From NCBI GenBank assembly GCA_937888775.1, contig CALAQT010000005.1, forward strand, positions 1-13,056: a stretch of DNA of 13,056 nt, given 5' to 3'. Origin of the DNA: an uncultured Actinomycetes bacterium (GTDB taxonomy: Bacteria; Actinomycetota; Thermoleophilia; Solirubrobacterales; Solirubrobacteraceae). The first letter of the stretch is position 1; every line of letters starts with the position of its first letter. A program made the position numbers and the translations under genes. The notes below the pieces were generated by a model. The model was not told where the DNA came from. It worked only from the letters and a program-made list of their open reading frames with translations, and ran no database searches. Below are positions 1 to 7,072 of the stretch, piece by piece.

Positions 1-359
1 GATCACCCTCCACCTACCGCACGAGCACCACTCACCGTGACACTGACCACATCGATGCCGAGAGAGCCCCAAAAAGCGCCTACTATGCGCTCAGCATCCG
101 AGCGCTCGATCCAGATGGACAGATCGTCTCCTGGGCCTACCGGCAGCTCGCGAGGAGCGGCGTGAGCGCGGGCGGGGTTGGCGACGGTGGTTGCGGTCTC
201 GGCGGACGGCCCAACGGGCACGTGTACGACTCGCCCCTGCCGATCAAGAAGCTGCGTGCCGGCACCTACCGCTTCCGCGTCACAGTCCTGGGTTCGACTT
301 GCACACGCGACCCGAAGACGGAATCGGTATCGCGCACATTCTCGATCCGCGTCCGCTAG
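1..359 (+). CDS. 3' end of a secreted/surface-type beta-sandwich protein (5' truncated)
   Basis: An open frame enters from the left edge (first full codon at base 3) and runs without a stop to TAG at 357-359, giving about 118 residues. The segment reads ...YYALSIRALDPDGQIVSWAY, then a Gly-rich stretch with GDGGCGLGG, and ends in LRAGTYRFRVTVLGS followed by RTFSIRVR. The alternating hydrophobic strands, the phrase 'L.AGTYRF.V.V' and two cysteines (in GDGGCGLGG and GSTCTRD) are typical of the last strands of Ig-like or PKD-like extracellular domains in actinobacterial surface proteins. No signal peptide can be judged because the start lies outside the window. The opposite strand is open over the same bases but gives an Ala/Arg-rich translation and is treated as a shadow. 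Function beyond 'probably exported' is not recognisable. Confidence 0.55.
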   Translation, partial: SPSTYRTSTTHRDTDHIDAERAPKSAYYALSIRALDPDGQIVSWAYRQLARSGVSAGGVGDGGCGLGGRPNGHVYDSPLPIKKLRAGTYRFRVTVLGSTCTRDPKTESVSRTFSIRVR

Positions 360-472
360 GAGCTGAGCGACGCCGCCTGGCGGGCTGATCGACGCCCTCA
401 GCGTTCGTGCCGCACCGTTCGCTGAGCGTTCCCTGGGCAATCGAACGCGCTTACCCATTTAGCCCAAAGGGG

Positions 473-494
473 AAGCCTGGCTGCCACCAGGCTT
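473..494 (-). terminator. possible hairpin terminator between convergent genes
   Basis: AAGCCTGG and CCAGGCTT form a perfect 8-bp stem around the 6-base loop CTGCCA. It lies between the converging ends of the left partial gene and the membrane-protein gene (stop at 525), where a terminator is expected. There is no good T-run on either side, so this is a weak call; it could serve either strand. Confidence 0.35.
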
Positions 495-524
495 GCGCGC
501 CCCGCGACATCCGCTGAGCGTTAG

Positions 525-1082
525 CTACCGCGCCGCGGCGCGACGCATGAATCCCAGGCGGGCGGTGCCAATCATGAGGATCGGCGGTGCAGCAACGATC
601 ACGGTCCACCGGATCGAATACTCGAAGGACAACGCGTCGTATCGGGCGCCGAGCGCCAGGGTGGCCCACACCAGGCCGCATGCAATTGCCAGGCGTGGGT
701 CGTATGCAAGCCGAACGAGTCCGCCGAGCGAAAGGATCGCGAGGAATCCCACGCTCTCCCAACGCCCAACAGGCGGGAGGAGCACTGCAAGCACGGCGAT
801 GGGAACGAGCCAGAGCAGACGGCGAGCGTCACGCGGCCGTGACCAGATCACCGCTGCCTCGCAGCAGGAGTCCGCGATCGACCGGCGCGTCCCCGACTGC
901 GCTGTGATCGTCGCGCGCTCGCGCAATCCGCCCAGCACGAGCGACGCGCTTTCGCGCGCGAACGCCAGGTTTGACTGCCCGCTGGCGTCGAGGAGCGTGC
1001 TCAGCATCTCTGGACCGCGCGTCTGTCGCGCCTCGCGCGGGTAGGCACGCAGCGCAGCGGCGCCGATCCGTTCGCGGATCAC
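525..1082 (-). CDS. four-helix membrane protein, partner of PadR regulator
   Basis: This is a 185-residue protein. The N-terminal half is cytoplasmic, with the motif LRAYPREARQTRGPEMLSTL at about residues 11-30 (the 'R.YP...R...G.EM..TL' pattern often seen at the start of proteins encoded beside PadR regulators). The C-terminal half has four probable membrane helices at roughly 88-103, 110-124, 130-146 and 158-174. The start ATG at 1082 overlaps the stop of the upstream PadR gene by 4 bases (ATGA), so the two are almost certainly co-translated. In PadR-linked pairs the membrane protein is often a permease-like or sensory component, but I see no catalytic or transport motif and do not assign a function. 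Family knowledge supports the pairing; the role is inference. Confidence 0.75.
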   Translation of the reverse strand: MIRERIGAAALRAYPREARQTRGPEMLSTLLDASGQSNLAFARESASLVLGGLRERATITAQSGTRRSIADSCCEAAVIWSRPRDARRLLWLVPIAVLAVLLPPVGRWESVGFLAILSLGGLVRLAYDPRLAIACGLVWATLALGARYDALSFEYSIRWTVIVAAPPILMIGTARLGFMRRAAAR

Positions 1083-1408
1083 CCGACCACCACGTCTGTC
1101 GTCGCACGCAGTCGGCTGGAGACCGTTGTCGCTGCGTGTGCGAGACGCTCTGCCTCGGCCGTCAGCAGTGCTCTGCCGGCTGGCGTTAGCGTGTAATCGC
1201 GGCGGTGACGCCCATCAACCACATACGGCTTTCCCGCCACCACCAACGACTCCGCAAGCGCCCGTTCAAGCAGCCCATACAGCGTCCCGGTCGAAAGCCG
1301 CACCCGTCCGTCCGACAGCTCGCGGGCACGCTGCGCGATCGCGTACCCATGCAACGGGCCATCGATCAACGCGGCAAGCGCGAAATAGCTTGGCGGGCGA
1401 AGCTCCAC
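1079..1408 (-). CDS. PadR-family winged-helix transcriptional regulator
   Basis: This is a 109-residue winged-helix protein. Residues 7-50 read YFALAALIDGPLHGYAIAQ...LSTGTLYGLLERAL, matching the PadR signature (L..L...P.HGY.I......G......GTLY..L.RL), with LSTGTLYGLLERA as the recognition helix. Residues 67-81 (GRHRRDYTLTPAGRALL) form the wing and following helix ('R.YY.LT..G...L'). The C-terminal dimerisation helix is short, as in the PadR-s2 subgroup. The start is GTG at 1408-1406. No Shine-Dalgarno precedes it, but a promoter-like sequence places the transcript start almost on the GTG. It heads a two-gene operon with the membrane protein and probably autoregulates it. The inducing ligand is unknown. 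Confidence 0.88.
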   Translation of the reverse strand: MELRPPSYFALAALIDGPLHGYAIAQRARELSDGRVRLSTGTLYGLLERALAESLVVAGKPYVVDGRHRRDYTLTPAGRALLTAEAERLAHAATTVSSRLRATTDVVVG

Positions 1409-1414
1409 GGCACG

Positions 1415-1443
1415 AGCATATGTCGAGAGGCGACCTATAGCAA
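1415..1443 (-). promoter_or_regulatory. candidate leaderless promoter of the PadR operon
   Basis: On the minus strand, TTGCTA (1443-1438) and TATGCT (1420-1415) are separated by exactly 17 bases. Only 6 bases lie between the -10 hexamer and the GTG start at 1408, which would give a leaderless transcript; this agrees with the missing ribosome-binding site. Each hexamer matches the consensus at 4 of 6 positions, so this is a plausible but unproven promoter. Confidence 0.4.
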
Positions 1444-1519
1444 GCTCGCGGGCTTACCGTCGCAGATCACGTTCCACATCGAACGTCGCCAGCCACGCTG
1501 GCTGCCCCCGTCCTGTGGC

Positions 1520-2377
1520 TCACAGCCGGTCTTTGAGCTCGGTCCAGTAACGGTGCGGCGGGATGTGCGCGAGGCCGGTGTGCTGGGAGTCCCCGACCTC
1601 TACGACCCGCCAGTTGTTGTCGTCGAGCTGGCCGGCATCGACGACCAGCAGCCGGGCTTCCAGCAGTCGGGACGCCCGCTCGGCGAGCCCGAGCATCTCG
1701 TCGCGGTCAGGCTCGCTGAGCGAGCCGACCGGGTCAGACGCCGCCCAGTAGAACTGGTGGTGGAGGACTTCGTGGTCAAGCAGCATGACGCGGTACTCGC
1801 GCGCCTGCGGGAAGCGCATCGTCGTGACACCTGTTCGCTTGAACGGAACAAGCTCGCGGGCGGCAAGCGTCTGGCCTTGAGCCCAGGCTCCGCGGGCGCG
1901 AGCCTCGAGCGCGTCGCGGTCCCGTGCAAGGCAGGCTTCAAACCCGCTCTCCTTCGCCGACTTCACGAGCCCTTTGAGGAACACGGGGAAGCCGAGCGCC
2001 CCGGCGGCGTCGAGGTCGGCGGGTGAACGCAGAATGACCGTCTGCGCGCTCAGCTGCCCGAGCGGCAGGTGCCAATGCTCGATTCTGCTCGCCTGTTCTG
2101 ACGCGCTGGCGGCGTTGACAAGCCGGGCGCCGCGAGCCGCGAGCGACTGCTCGAGCACCTCGTAGTGGGAGGGGAACTGCGGGATCGGCCCTGAGTACAC
2201 GGCGAGGTCGCCCGGCAGCCGCGACGGCAGGGCATCGTCAGGATTCTCGAACGGGAACGGCAGCCGAATGACCGCGAGCCCGGATTGCCGTGCGGCGTCA
2301 GCGGCAAGCCGAAGACTCCGCGCTTGCGGTGAGCGGTTATCAGGCGCAGGCTCGTGAGCGACAACAAACAAGGCCAC
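1520..2377 (-). CDS. stand-alone ATP-grasp domain protein (R2K-like)
   Basis: This is a 285-residue protein starting at GTG 2377. Residues 1-110 form an N-terminal nucleotide-ligase 'pre-grasp' part. The ATP-grasp core follows: PVFLKGLVKSAKES at 131-144 with probable phosphate-binding K135, LAARELVPF at 171-179, EYRVMLLDHEVLHHQFYW at 194-211, and VVDAGQLDDNNWRVVEVGDS at 245-264, where D247, E260 and D263 are candidate metal/ATP ligands. The 'EYR' strand and the E-V-G-D replacement of the usual ExN metal motif resemble the R2K clade (former DUF4343). Such enzymes join a carboxylate to an amine, or modify a peptide or protein, using ATP. No substrate can be read from the sequence and no ligase partner or peptide gene is adjacent. 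The gene faces away from the integrase gene. Confidence 0.75.
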   Translation of the reverse strand: MALFVVAHEPAPDNRSPQARSLRLAADAARQSGLAVIRLPFPFENPDDALPSRLPGDLAVYSGPIPQFPSHYEVLEQSLAARGARLVNAASASEQASRIEHWHLPLGQLSAQTVILRSPADLDAAGALGFPVFLKGLVKSAKESGFEACLARDRDALEARARGAWAQGQTLAARELVPFKRTGVTTMRFPQAREYRVMLLDHEVLHHQFYWAASDPVGSLSEPDRDEMLGLAERASRLLEARLLVVDAGQLDDNNWRVVEVGDSQHTGLAHIPPHRYWTELKDRL

Positions 2378-2505
2378 ACCCGGAGGCTACGCAGCCACGA
2401 GCCTCCGTCAGCCTCCGGGCGCTACGGGTCAGGCGGCGTCGGTCGGCCGTGCCGTTGCAGTAAACGTTGCGCGATTGAGACGGCGATCCACTGAGAAGCG
2501 CCGGC

Positions 2506-3958
2506 TTGCGCGACGCTTCAGTCCACGACGGAGAGACCGTCAGCTATGGCGCGCAGGTGCGCGCCTACGGCCGCTACGAGAAGGTCACGTCCGGCACCAA
2601 CAAGCACGGCTGGAACCGGACCCGCGCCGAGCTGGAGACGGAGAGGATCGCTCAGCAGATCGATCGCGGAACGTGGGTGCCACCACGGCTCGAGCCGCGC
2701 GAGGACCGCCTCGAGGAGGCCATGGCGACGCTCGGCGTGCAGGTCGACGAGACCTTCCGCGTCTTCGCCAGACGCTGGTGGCGCTCCAAGCAGTTCGGTC
2801 TGGACCCGGACACGATCAACGACTACCAGTGGCGGCTGGGCTACCTACAGCGGTTCTTCGATCGCTACCGCCTGAGCGAGATCACGCCCCGGCTGGTGGA
2901 CCGCTTCCGGGATGAGCTGCACGAGCAGGCCGAGACGATCCGACGAGCCCAGGAGCGAGCCAGCACAGAGAACGGTCGACGTCCGCTGATGGAAAGGTCA
3001 CCGACAAGCGCGGCCGTACCTACGAGCGCCGGCGCCGGCCGCTTTCGAACGCGTCGATCAACGCGATGATCACGCTGCTCGGGCAGATTCTCAGCAGGCG
3101 GTCGACTATGAGGTGATCGATCGAAACCCGGTGCGCGTCGGCGGCGGTTCAGCTCGCTTCCTCAAGCGGGTGCGTCCGAGTCGCAGCTTCCTCGAGGTCG
3201 ACGAGTTCCATGCGTTGCTCGACGCTGCGGGCGAACTCGAGGCTGAGGCCCGGGCGGACTTCAAGGGACTCGGCCGCCGGGCGATGGTCGCCGCGCTTGG
3301 ACTCGCGGGCTTTCGGATCTGCGAGCTGATGGATCTGCGTGTCGCTCAGGTCGATCTGATCCGCAGCCGCTTCAAGCTGGTGGATGCGAAGACCGAGGCG
3401 GGGGTGCGCGAGGTCGAGATCTCGCTGTATCTGCGTGACGAGCTACTCGAGCACGCCATGGACCGGCGCGCGCGTGGGCTACCGTTCGGCCCTTCTGATC
3501 ACTTCTTCGGTACGGCAACCAGCAAGCGCCGGGACCCGGATCGGTTCTGTGATCGCATTCTCGCCTGGTCCGTCGAGCGAGCGAACTCGAATCGCGCGCA
3601 GAGTGGCCTGACGCCGCTGCCCGAGATCACTCCGCACTCCCCGCGGCGCACGTGGGCGACGTTCGCGGCGATGATCGGCCGTGACCCCAAGTGGATCGCG
3701 GCACAGATCGGCCACGTCAGCCCCTCGTTCACGTTCTCGGTCTACCAGCAGGTGGCGACCCGTCGCTACATCGACGAGCAGGCGGTGTGGACCTTGATGC
3801 GGTTCGCCGACGAGCCAGCAGAACGCGTTGCCAGCCGGCAGATCACGCGGCTCGGGCGCGAGGATCCTCGCGGCTCGTCCAGCGTCGACAAGGGCGAGTT
3901 CGATCAGGCGGTCGAGCGGCTGAGCGACGTTGGCGAAGACCCAGAAGCGGCTGAGTGA
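2506..3958 (+). pseudogene. tyrosine recombinase/integrase with two single-base frameshifts
   Basis: Three reading frames join into one integrase of about 484 residues. The first (from TTG 2506) carries the arm-binding start, with 'SYGAQVRAYGRYEKVTSGT' near residue 13, then the SAM-like core-binding domain (FARRWWRSKQFGLDPDTIN... to RFFDRYRLSEITPRLVDRFRDEL). Near 2960-2990 the coherent protein moves to another frame (DGKVTDKRGRTYE... PLSNASINAMITLLGQIL). Near 3090-3095 it moves again (QQAVDYEVIDRNPVRVGGG). Each shift equals the loss of one base, and 1453 + 2 bases divides evenly by three. The catalytic domain from 3113 is intact: R68 (AGFRICEL), K93 (DAKTEAG), H175 and R178 (HSPR), H201 (IGHVS) and nucleophile Y211 (SVYQQ), numbered from GTG 3113. 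An attachment-like site follows immediately. Assembly error is the alternative to genuine decay. Confidence 0.85.
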
Positions 3959-4052
3959 GCCGGGGGGGTTTGACGCCGTGATTAACGCCGCGGGTCGAAT
4001 CCACCCATCCGGACCCGCCGAGCTCTACCGCGACGCCACCAAAAGAGTTCGA

Positions 4053-4214
4053 TTAGCAGGGATTTCCTAATGGGCACGGCTGGGCTCGAACCAGCGACCT
4101 CTCGCGTGTGAAGCGAGGTGCTTACCATGTTCAGAAGCACCTGATTTGCAGGTATTTTTGCCTTCGAAGGGGGGATACCGTGGACCGCAATGGTGGTCTC
4201 GTTTGCAGGGACTT
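4053..4214 (+). repeat. three 13-bp direct repeats TTWGCAGGKAYTT (candidate integrase arm sites)
   Basis: TTAGCAGGGATTT (4053-4065), TTTGCAGGTATTT (4145-4157) and TTTGCAGGGACTT (4202-4214) share the pattern TTWGCAGGKAYTT in the same orientation. One copy lies left of the tRNA-Val 3' fragment (4071-4117) and two lie right of it. Short direct repeats flanking a tRNA-derived core next to an integrase gene are the hallmark of arm-type binding sites in attP of tyrosine recombinases. The repeats are seen directly; their role is inferred from position. No further copies were found in the neighbouring 300 bases. Confidence 0.6.
4071..4117 (-). other. tRNA-Val(CAC) 3' half: attachment-site core (att)
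   Basis: Read on the minus strand this is a clean 3' half of a tRNA. It has anticodon stem CTCGC/GCGAG around loop TTCACAC (anticodon CAC at 4110-4108), variable loop AGGTC, T-arm GCTGG-TTCGAGC-CCAGC, acceptor strand CGTGCCC and discriminator A at 4071. CCA is not encoded. The 5' half (acceptor GGGCACG and a D-arm) is absent from the following 200 bases, so the gene cannot make a tRNA. A tRNA 3' half beside an integrase gene is the standard footprint of element integration, in which the element carries a copy of the tRNA end. Valine identity rests on the anticodon only. Confidence 0.75.
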
Positions 4215-4310
4215 TTCGGCGCTCTGGGCCGCGGAAACGCTCGGTGGCCCAAGGGGTGCGGCGCACGTCATGCGCCGGCTGATTGCGCACGACGGTGCCG
4301 TGACTACGGG

Positions 4311-4330
4311 TCGCTACACTTCGCTACATG
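4311..4330 (+). promoter_or_regulatory. tandem 10-bp repeat and -10 element at the antitoxin start
   Basis: TCGCTACA occurs twice with a 10-base period (4311-4318 and 4321-4328), so both copies lie on the same helix face. The first contains TACACT (4315-4320), a reasonable -10 hexamer 7 bases before the ATG at 4328. No Shine-Dalgarno is present, so a leaderless transcript is likely. The second repeat runs into the start codon. Tandem sites of this kind are typical operators for autoregulating antitoxins, which would block the promoter directly. No good -35 element is visible. Confidence 0.45.
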
Positions 4331-4744
4331 AGTAGTGAGGCTGTCCGCATCGAGTCGGAGACACTCCGCGCGCTGCGTGAGCGGAGCGCTCAGAGCGGCG
4401 AGCCGATCGTGCGCCTCGCTCAGCGCTACATCAGCGAAGGCATGCGACTGGACCGCCATCCGGGGATCTTCTTTCGCGATGGACGCGCAGGGCGCCGCGC
4501 CGTGGTGATCGGCGGGCCTGACGTGTGGGAGGTGATCGCCGCTGCGCGCAGTGCACCGGAGCGCGGCGACCAGCTGGTCCGGGCGCTGGCCGAGCGGACC
4601 GGAACGCCGATCGAGAAGATCCGGTCCGCGATCAGCTACTACGGGGAGTTTCCAGACGAAGTCGACAGCTTCATCGCGGCAAACGAGCAGGAAGCAGAGC
4701 AGCTCGAGCGGGCGCTTGAGAACGAGCAGCGCCTGCTGGGATGA
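4328..4744 (+). CDS. antitoxin-type protein, DUF433-like with N-terminal RHH-like segment
   Basis: This is a 138-residue protein. Residues 5-40 (AVRIESETLRALRERSAQSGEPIVRLAQRYISEGMR) have the strand-helix-helix pattern of a ribbon-helix-helix DNA-binding segment. Residues 43-112 (RHPGIFFRDGRAGRRAVVIGGPDVWEVI... TPIEKIRSAISYYGEFPDEVD) follow the DUF433 layout: 'HPGI.F..G..GRR..V.G...VWEV', a small helical region, then a '..Y...P.E.D' ending. The tail is acidic and helical (residues 113-138), as expected for a toxin-binding arm. Its TGA overlaps the ATG of the next gene by 4 bases (ATGA). DUF433 proteins paired with DUF5615 PIN-like proteins are a recognised type II toxin-antitoxin arrangement. 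Calling it an antitoxin rests on that pairing and on the fold pattern. It probably autoregulates through the repeats at its start. Confidence 0.75.
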   Translation: MSSEAVRIESETLRALRERSAQSGEPIVRLAQRYISEGMRLDRHPGIFFRDGRAGRRAVVIGGPDVWEVIAAARSAPERGDQLVRALAERTGTPIEKIRSAISYYGEFPDEVDSFIAANEQEAEQLERALENEQRLLG

Positions 4745-5115
4745 GGTTGCTGCTCGACGAGATGTACGCACCGGCCGTTGCCGAGCAACTGAGGGCCCGG
4801 GGTCACGATGTCGCCTCGGTGCACGACCCCGCCTATCGGGTGTGGGAGGGGGAGCCTGACGAGGACGTCTGGGCGGCCGCCATCGCTGGCGATCGAGCGC
4901 TCGTGACTGAGAACGTCGGGGACTTCCGCCGTATCGAGGCGGATTCACTCGCCCGCGGCGCACCCACCGCTCGGCTGATCTTGACCACCGACCGCCAGTT
5001 TCCGCGGGGCGATCCTGGGACCATAGGGCGCCTGGTGCTCGCGCTTGACGCGCTTCTCGCCACGCCACCAGACACGACCACGACGCTGTTCCTCAAGCCC
5101 GCCACCGCTCGGTAA
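4741..5115 (+). CDS. DUF5615/PIN-like toxin (probable ribonuclease)
   Basis: This is a 124-residue protein. It opens MRLLLDEMYAPAVAEQLRARGHDVASV, the DUF5615 signature with acidic D6-E7. E38, D40, E41 and D42 (EGEPDEDVW) follow, then RALVTENVGDFRRI at 52-65, giving a typical T-E-N-x-x-DF motif with D61. These acidic residues would form the metal site of a PIN-like RNase. It overlaps the antitoxin by 4 bases and has no ribosome-binding site of its own, so it depends on coupled translation. Cleavage target and activity are not readable from sequence. The length is normal for the family and all acidic positions are present, so the toxin looks intact. Confidence 0.82.
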   Translation: MRLLLDEMYAPAVAEQLRARGHDVASVHDPAYRVWEGEPDEDVWAAAIAGDRALVTENVGDFRRIEADSLARGAPTARLILTTDRQFPRGDPGTIGRLVLALDALLATPPDTTTTLFLKPATAR

Positions 5116-5378
5116 GTACGCCGAGGTTCGCAATCTTCCCCCCGGGGAGCGACGCCCGGATGCCGCGCAAGCCGGAGACCGTGTCGCGACGGATTGAGCT
5201 GCCCGCGGCACGCTGAAAGCAGGTTCCTGCCCGGCGGGTGACGCGTCGTTGCAGCGTGGCACCCGTGAGTGCCGGATTTCGGGGCGGCAGTCAGCCTCGC
5301 TAGGTGGCGCGCCAGCCGTCGAAGAATGTTCGGCGCGCGGTCCTCGTTATCCAGTCGCTGCCCGGCTCCGGCGCTGAG

Positions 5379-6121
5379 CTACTGACCCGTATTCGGAGAC
5401 GATCCTTGAGCGAGGATGGGAGAAGGCTTGAACCCTCTGACGATGAGGTAGATGCCAAGCGACAGCTCCCAGGCGATTTCCGGCAGGGCCGCGATGGTCG
5501 CCGGCCCGGAGCCGTTTTTGTAGGCGCCGAACAGGATTGCGGTCGCGGAAGCAAAGATCAGGGGGCCGCCGATGAGACCCAGCATTGCCATGCGCCGTGG
5601 CACGAGGCCGGACTTGTACATCAGGTAGCCGAGCAACAGTCCGGTTCCGAAGCCGGCACAGAAGGCGGGCCCGAGCAGGAACGTCCAGTCATGGATGGCG
5701 ACCAGCGACCGTCCGGCGAGGACGAGTGAGGCGCCATCTGCTGCGCCCGCTCCCCCCACGTCCTGTCGCAGGGTCACGACCGAGAGGACGCTGACGATGC
5801 CGATGACGGTTGATTCGAGGGTGCGACTTGCGACATAGCCGAGGCTGATGCTTTGGCTTTGCCGCTTGAGAATCGGCTAGAGCACGACGGCGGTGGCGAT
5901 GTTGGCGATGGCGGTGATGATTTCCAGGAGCGCGCCGAAGGCGATGCGCGTGTCGGTGCCGGCACCGAGGATGTAGTTGTGGTGCTTCAGTAGGGGTTCG
6001 TACAGAAGCAGCGCTGGAATCGAGGCAACAAAGGTGATGATGAAGAACACCCCCGCGATCCGGGCGATCTCTTGCTGCGCGACCGTCGGTCGAGCGGGCG
6101 CTACGGCTGGTGACTGGGCAT
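5379..6121 (-). pseudogene. DUF4386 membrane protein, broken by a frameshift and a stop
   Basis: The minus strand has a strong ribosome-binding site (GGAGGAGCTGAC before ATG 6121), but the frame from that ATG ends after six codons at 6103-6101. The coherent protein continues in the next frame: QQEIARIAGVFFIITFVASI, YEPLLKHHNYILGAGTDTRI, FGALLEIITAIANIATAVVL. It then meets an in-frame TAG at 5879-5877 before PILKRQSQSISLGYVASR, and runs open to 5379 (VVTLRQDVGG...AGRSLVAIHDWTFLLGPAFCAG...ELSLGIYLIVRGFKPSPI). The order of motifs matches the DUF4386 family of integral membrane proteins; restoring one lost base gives 248 codons, a normal length. The TAG could come from a single change in a Tyr codon. 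Five to six membrane helices are visible. Function of the family is unknown. Confidence 0.8.
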
Positions 6122-6282
6122 GTCAGCTCCTCCGTTGTCGGGGCGCGGGCCGCTGAGGGTCGACGAGCCGAGGCCGGCCAGCAGCGGAAGCCGCGATGAC
6201 TACTTCGCGTCTTTGCACTCGCGGGCCGCTGAAGCGTCGATGCGACGGCGCAGCGTTCAGCTGGGTCCACATCGGCAAACTG

Positions 6283-6969
6283 TTAGGCCTGCAGGCTGAA
6301 TGGCGGGTAGCGGTCGGTGATCAGAAGGAAGGCGTAGGCCGCGACGCGGTTGTGCCAGCGGATCACGCCCTCGATGAAGTCGAACAGCGACCGCGGGTAG
6401 CGGCCGGTGAAGAGGATCGCGAACCAGGCGAAGATGGCGGCGAGCAACGCGCCGATCGTGAGAAAGAACAACACGATGTAGTGGGGGATCGCGAGCAGCC
6501 ACTTGACCAGCGGTAGGCCGCGGCTGAGGTCGTTTTCGGCGTCGGGATAGGGGAAGTCGAGGTGGACGGCCTGCTCCTCGTCGGTGGAGGGGTAGCGGTC
6601 GTCCATCAGCGCGAAGTAGACGGCGATCCGGTTGCTGAACCGGGTTAGCTGCAGGTTCCAGTCATACCACCAGCGCGGGTACTTCTTGCGGAACAGCAGC
6701 ATCAGCAGCACTGGGATGACGAGGATCCCGATCCCGCCGCCGGCGTAGCGAGCGCCGCTGCCTCCCGCATTGGCCCCGAAGCTGCCGCCCTCGAGTGTTG
6801 CGGCGAGGATCGCGATCGGAATGATCGCGAAGATCCGAAAGGCCGTGCTGATGCGGTTGAGGCTGCGGTCGGGATAGTCGACCGAGAAGGTGAGCGGGTA
6901 GTCGTGGCCACCGCCCGGCGGCACCCCATCGCCCGGCGAAGGTGCGGGCATCTGCCCGGAGCTTTCCAT
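6283..6969 (-). CDS. DUF4389-domain membrane protein
   Basis: This is a 228-residue protein from ATG 6969 (a second Met at residue 7 is an alternative start; no clear ribosome-binding site for either). A Gly/Pro-rich cytoplasmic tip (1-22) is followed by [21 protein letters not shown], a membrane helix near 43-58, a Gly-rich loop, a second helix near 78-93, and a long hydrophobic hairpin at 154-187 beginning [17 protein letters not shown], the best-known DUF4389 signature. The unit 'YPR..[Y/F]D[W/F]...R..NR[I/V]A.Y....DRYP' occurs twice (residues 97-127 and 191-222), so the protein is an internal duplication. It lies 161 bases upstream of the broken DUF4386 gene on the same strand. No enzymatic motif is visible; the role is unknown. 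Confidence 0.85.
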   Translation of the reverse strand: MESSGQMPAPSPGDGVPPGGGHDYPLTFSVDYPDRSLNRISTAFRIFAIIPIAILAATLEGGSFGANAGGSGARYAGGGIGILVIPVLLMLLFRKKYPRWWYDWNLQLTRFSNRIAVYFALMDDRYPSTDEEQAVHLDFPYPDAENDLSRGLPLVKWLLAIPHYIVLFFLTIGALLAAIFAWFAILFTGRYPRSLFDFIEGVIRWHNRVAAYAFLLITDRYPPFSLQA

Positions 6970-7072
6970 GCCCGCACCTTCGGTCCCGCCGTTGGATTTC
7001 CTGCCGGCGGACTTGCTCAGCCAGCCCGTTGTGCTGGTGCCCGACCGCGGCCTGAAGCCTCACCAGTGCACC

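Larger units (their letters stand above)
3959..4327. other. 369-base gene-free stretch: attachment region
   Basis: No coding sequence is supported here. The stretch contains the tRNA-Val 3' half and the three 13-bp repeats described separately. An inverted repeat ACCTG/CAGGT (about 4138-4153) overlaps the second repeat. The open frames across it translate into tRNA- and repeat-derived sequence and are not credible genes. Confidence 0.6.

Noticed and set aside
3..458. 151-codon open frame on the minus strand at the left edge
   Set aside because: It covers the plus-strand partial gene and the spacer beyond it. Its translation is Ala/Arg-rich, while the plus-strand translation has clear beta-strand patterns and a natural ending.
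493..1044. 183-codon plus-strand frame across the membrane-protein gene
   Set aside because: Ser/Arg-rich translation with no hydrophobic segments; antisense to a four-helix protein that is translationally coupled to PadR.
1205..2026. 273-codon plus-strand frame across the PadR start and the ATP-grasp gene
   Set aside because: It spans two well-supported minus-strand genes and their spacer, and matches no family; a GC-driven shadow.
4071..4150. Intact tRNA-Val gene
   Set aside because: Only the 3' half (anticodon arm to discriminator base) is present; no 5' acceptor strand GGGCACG or matching D-arm follows.
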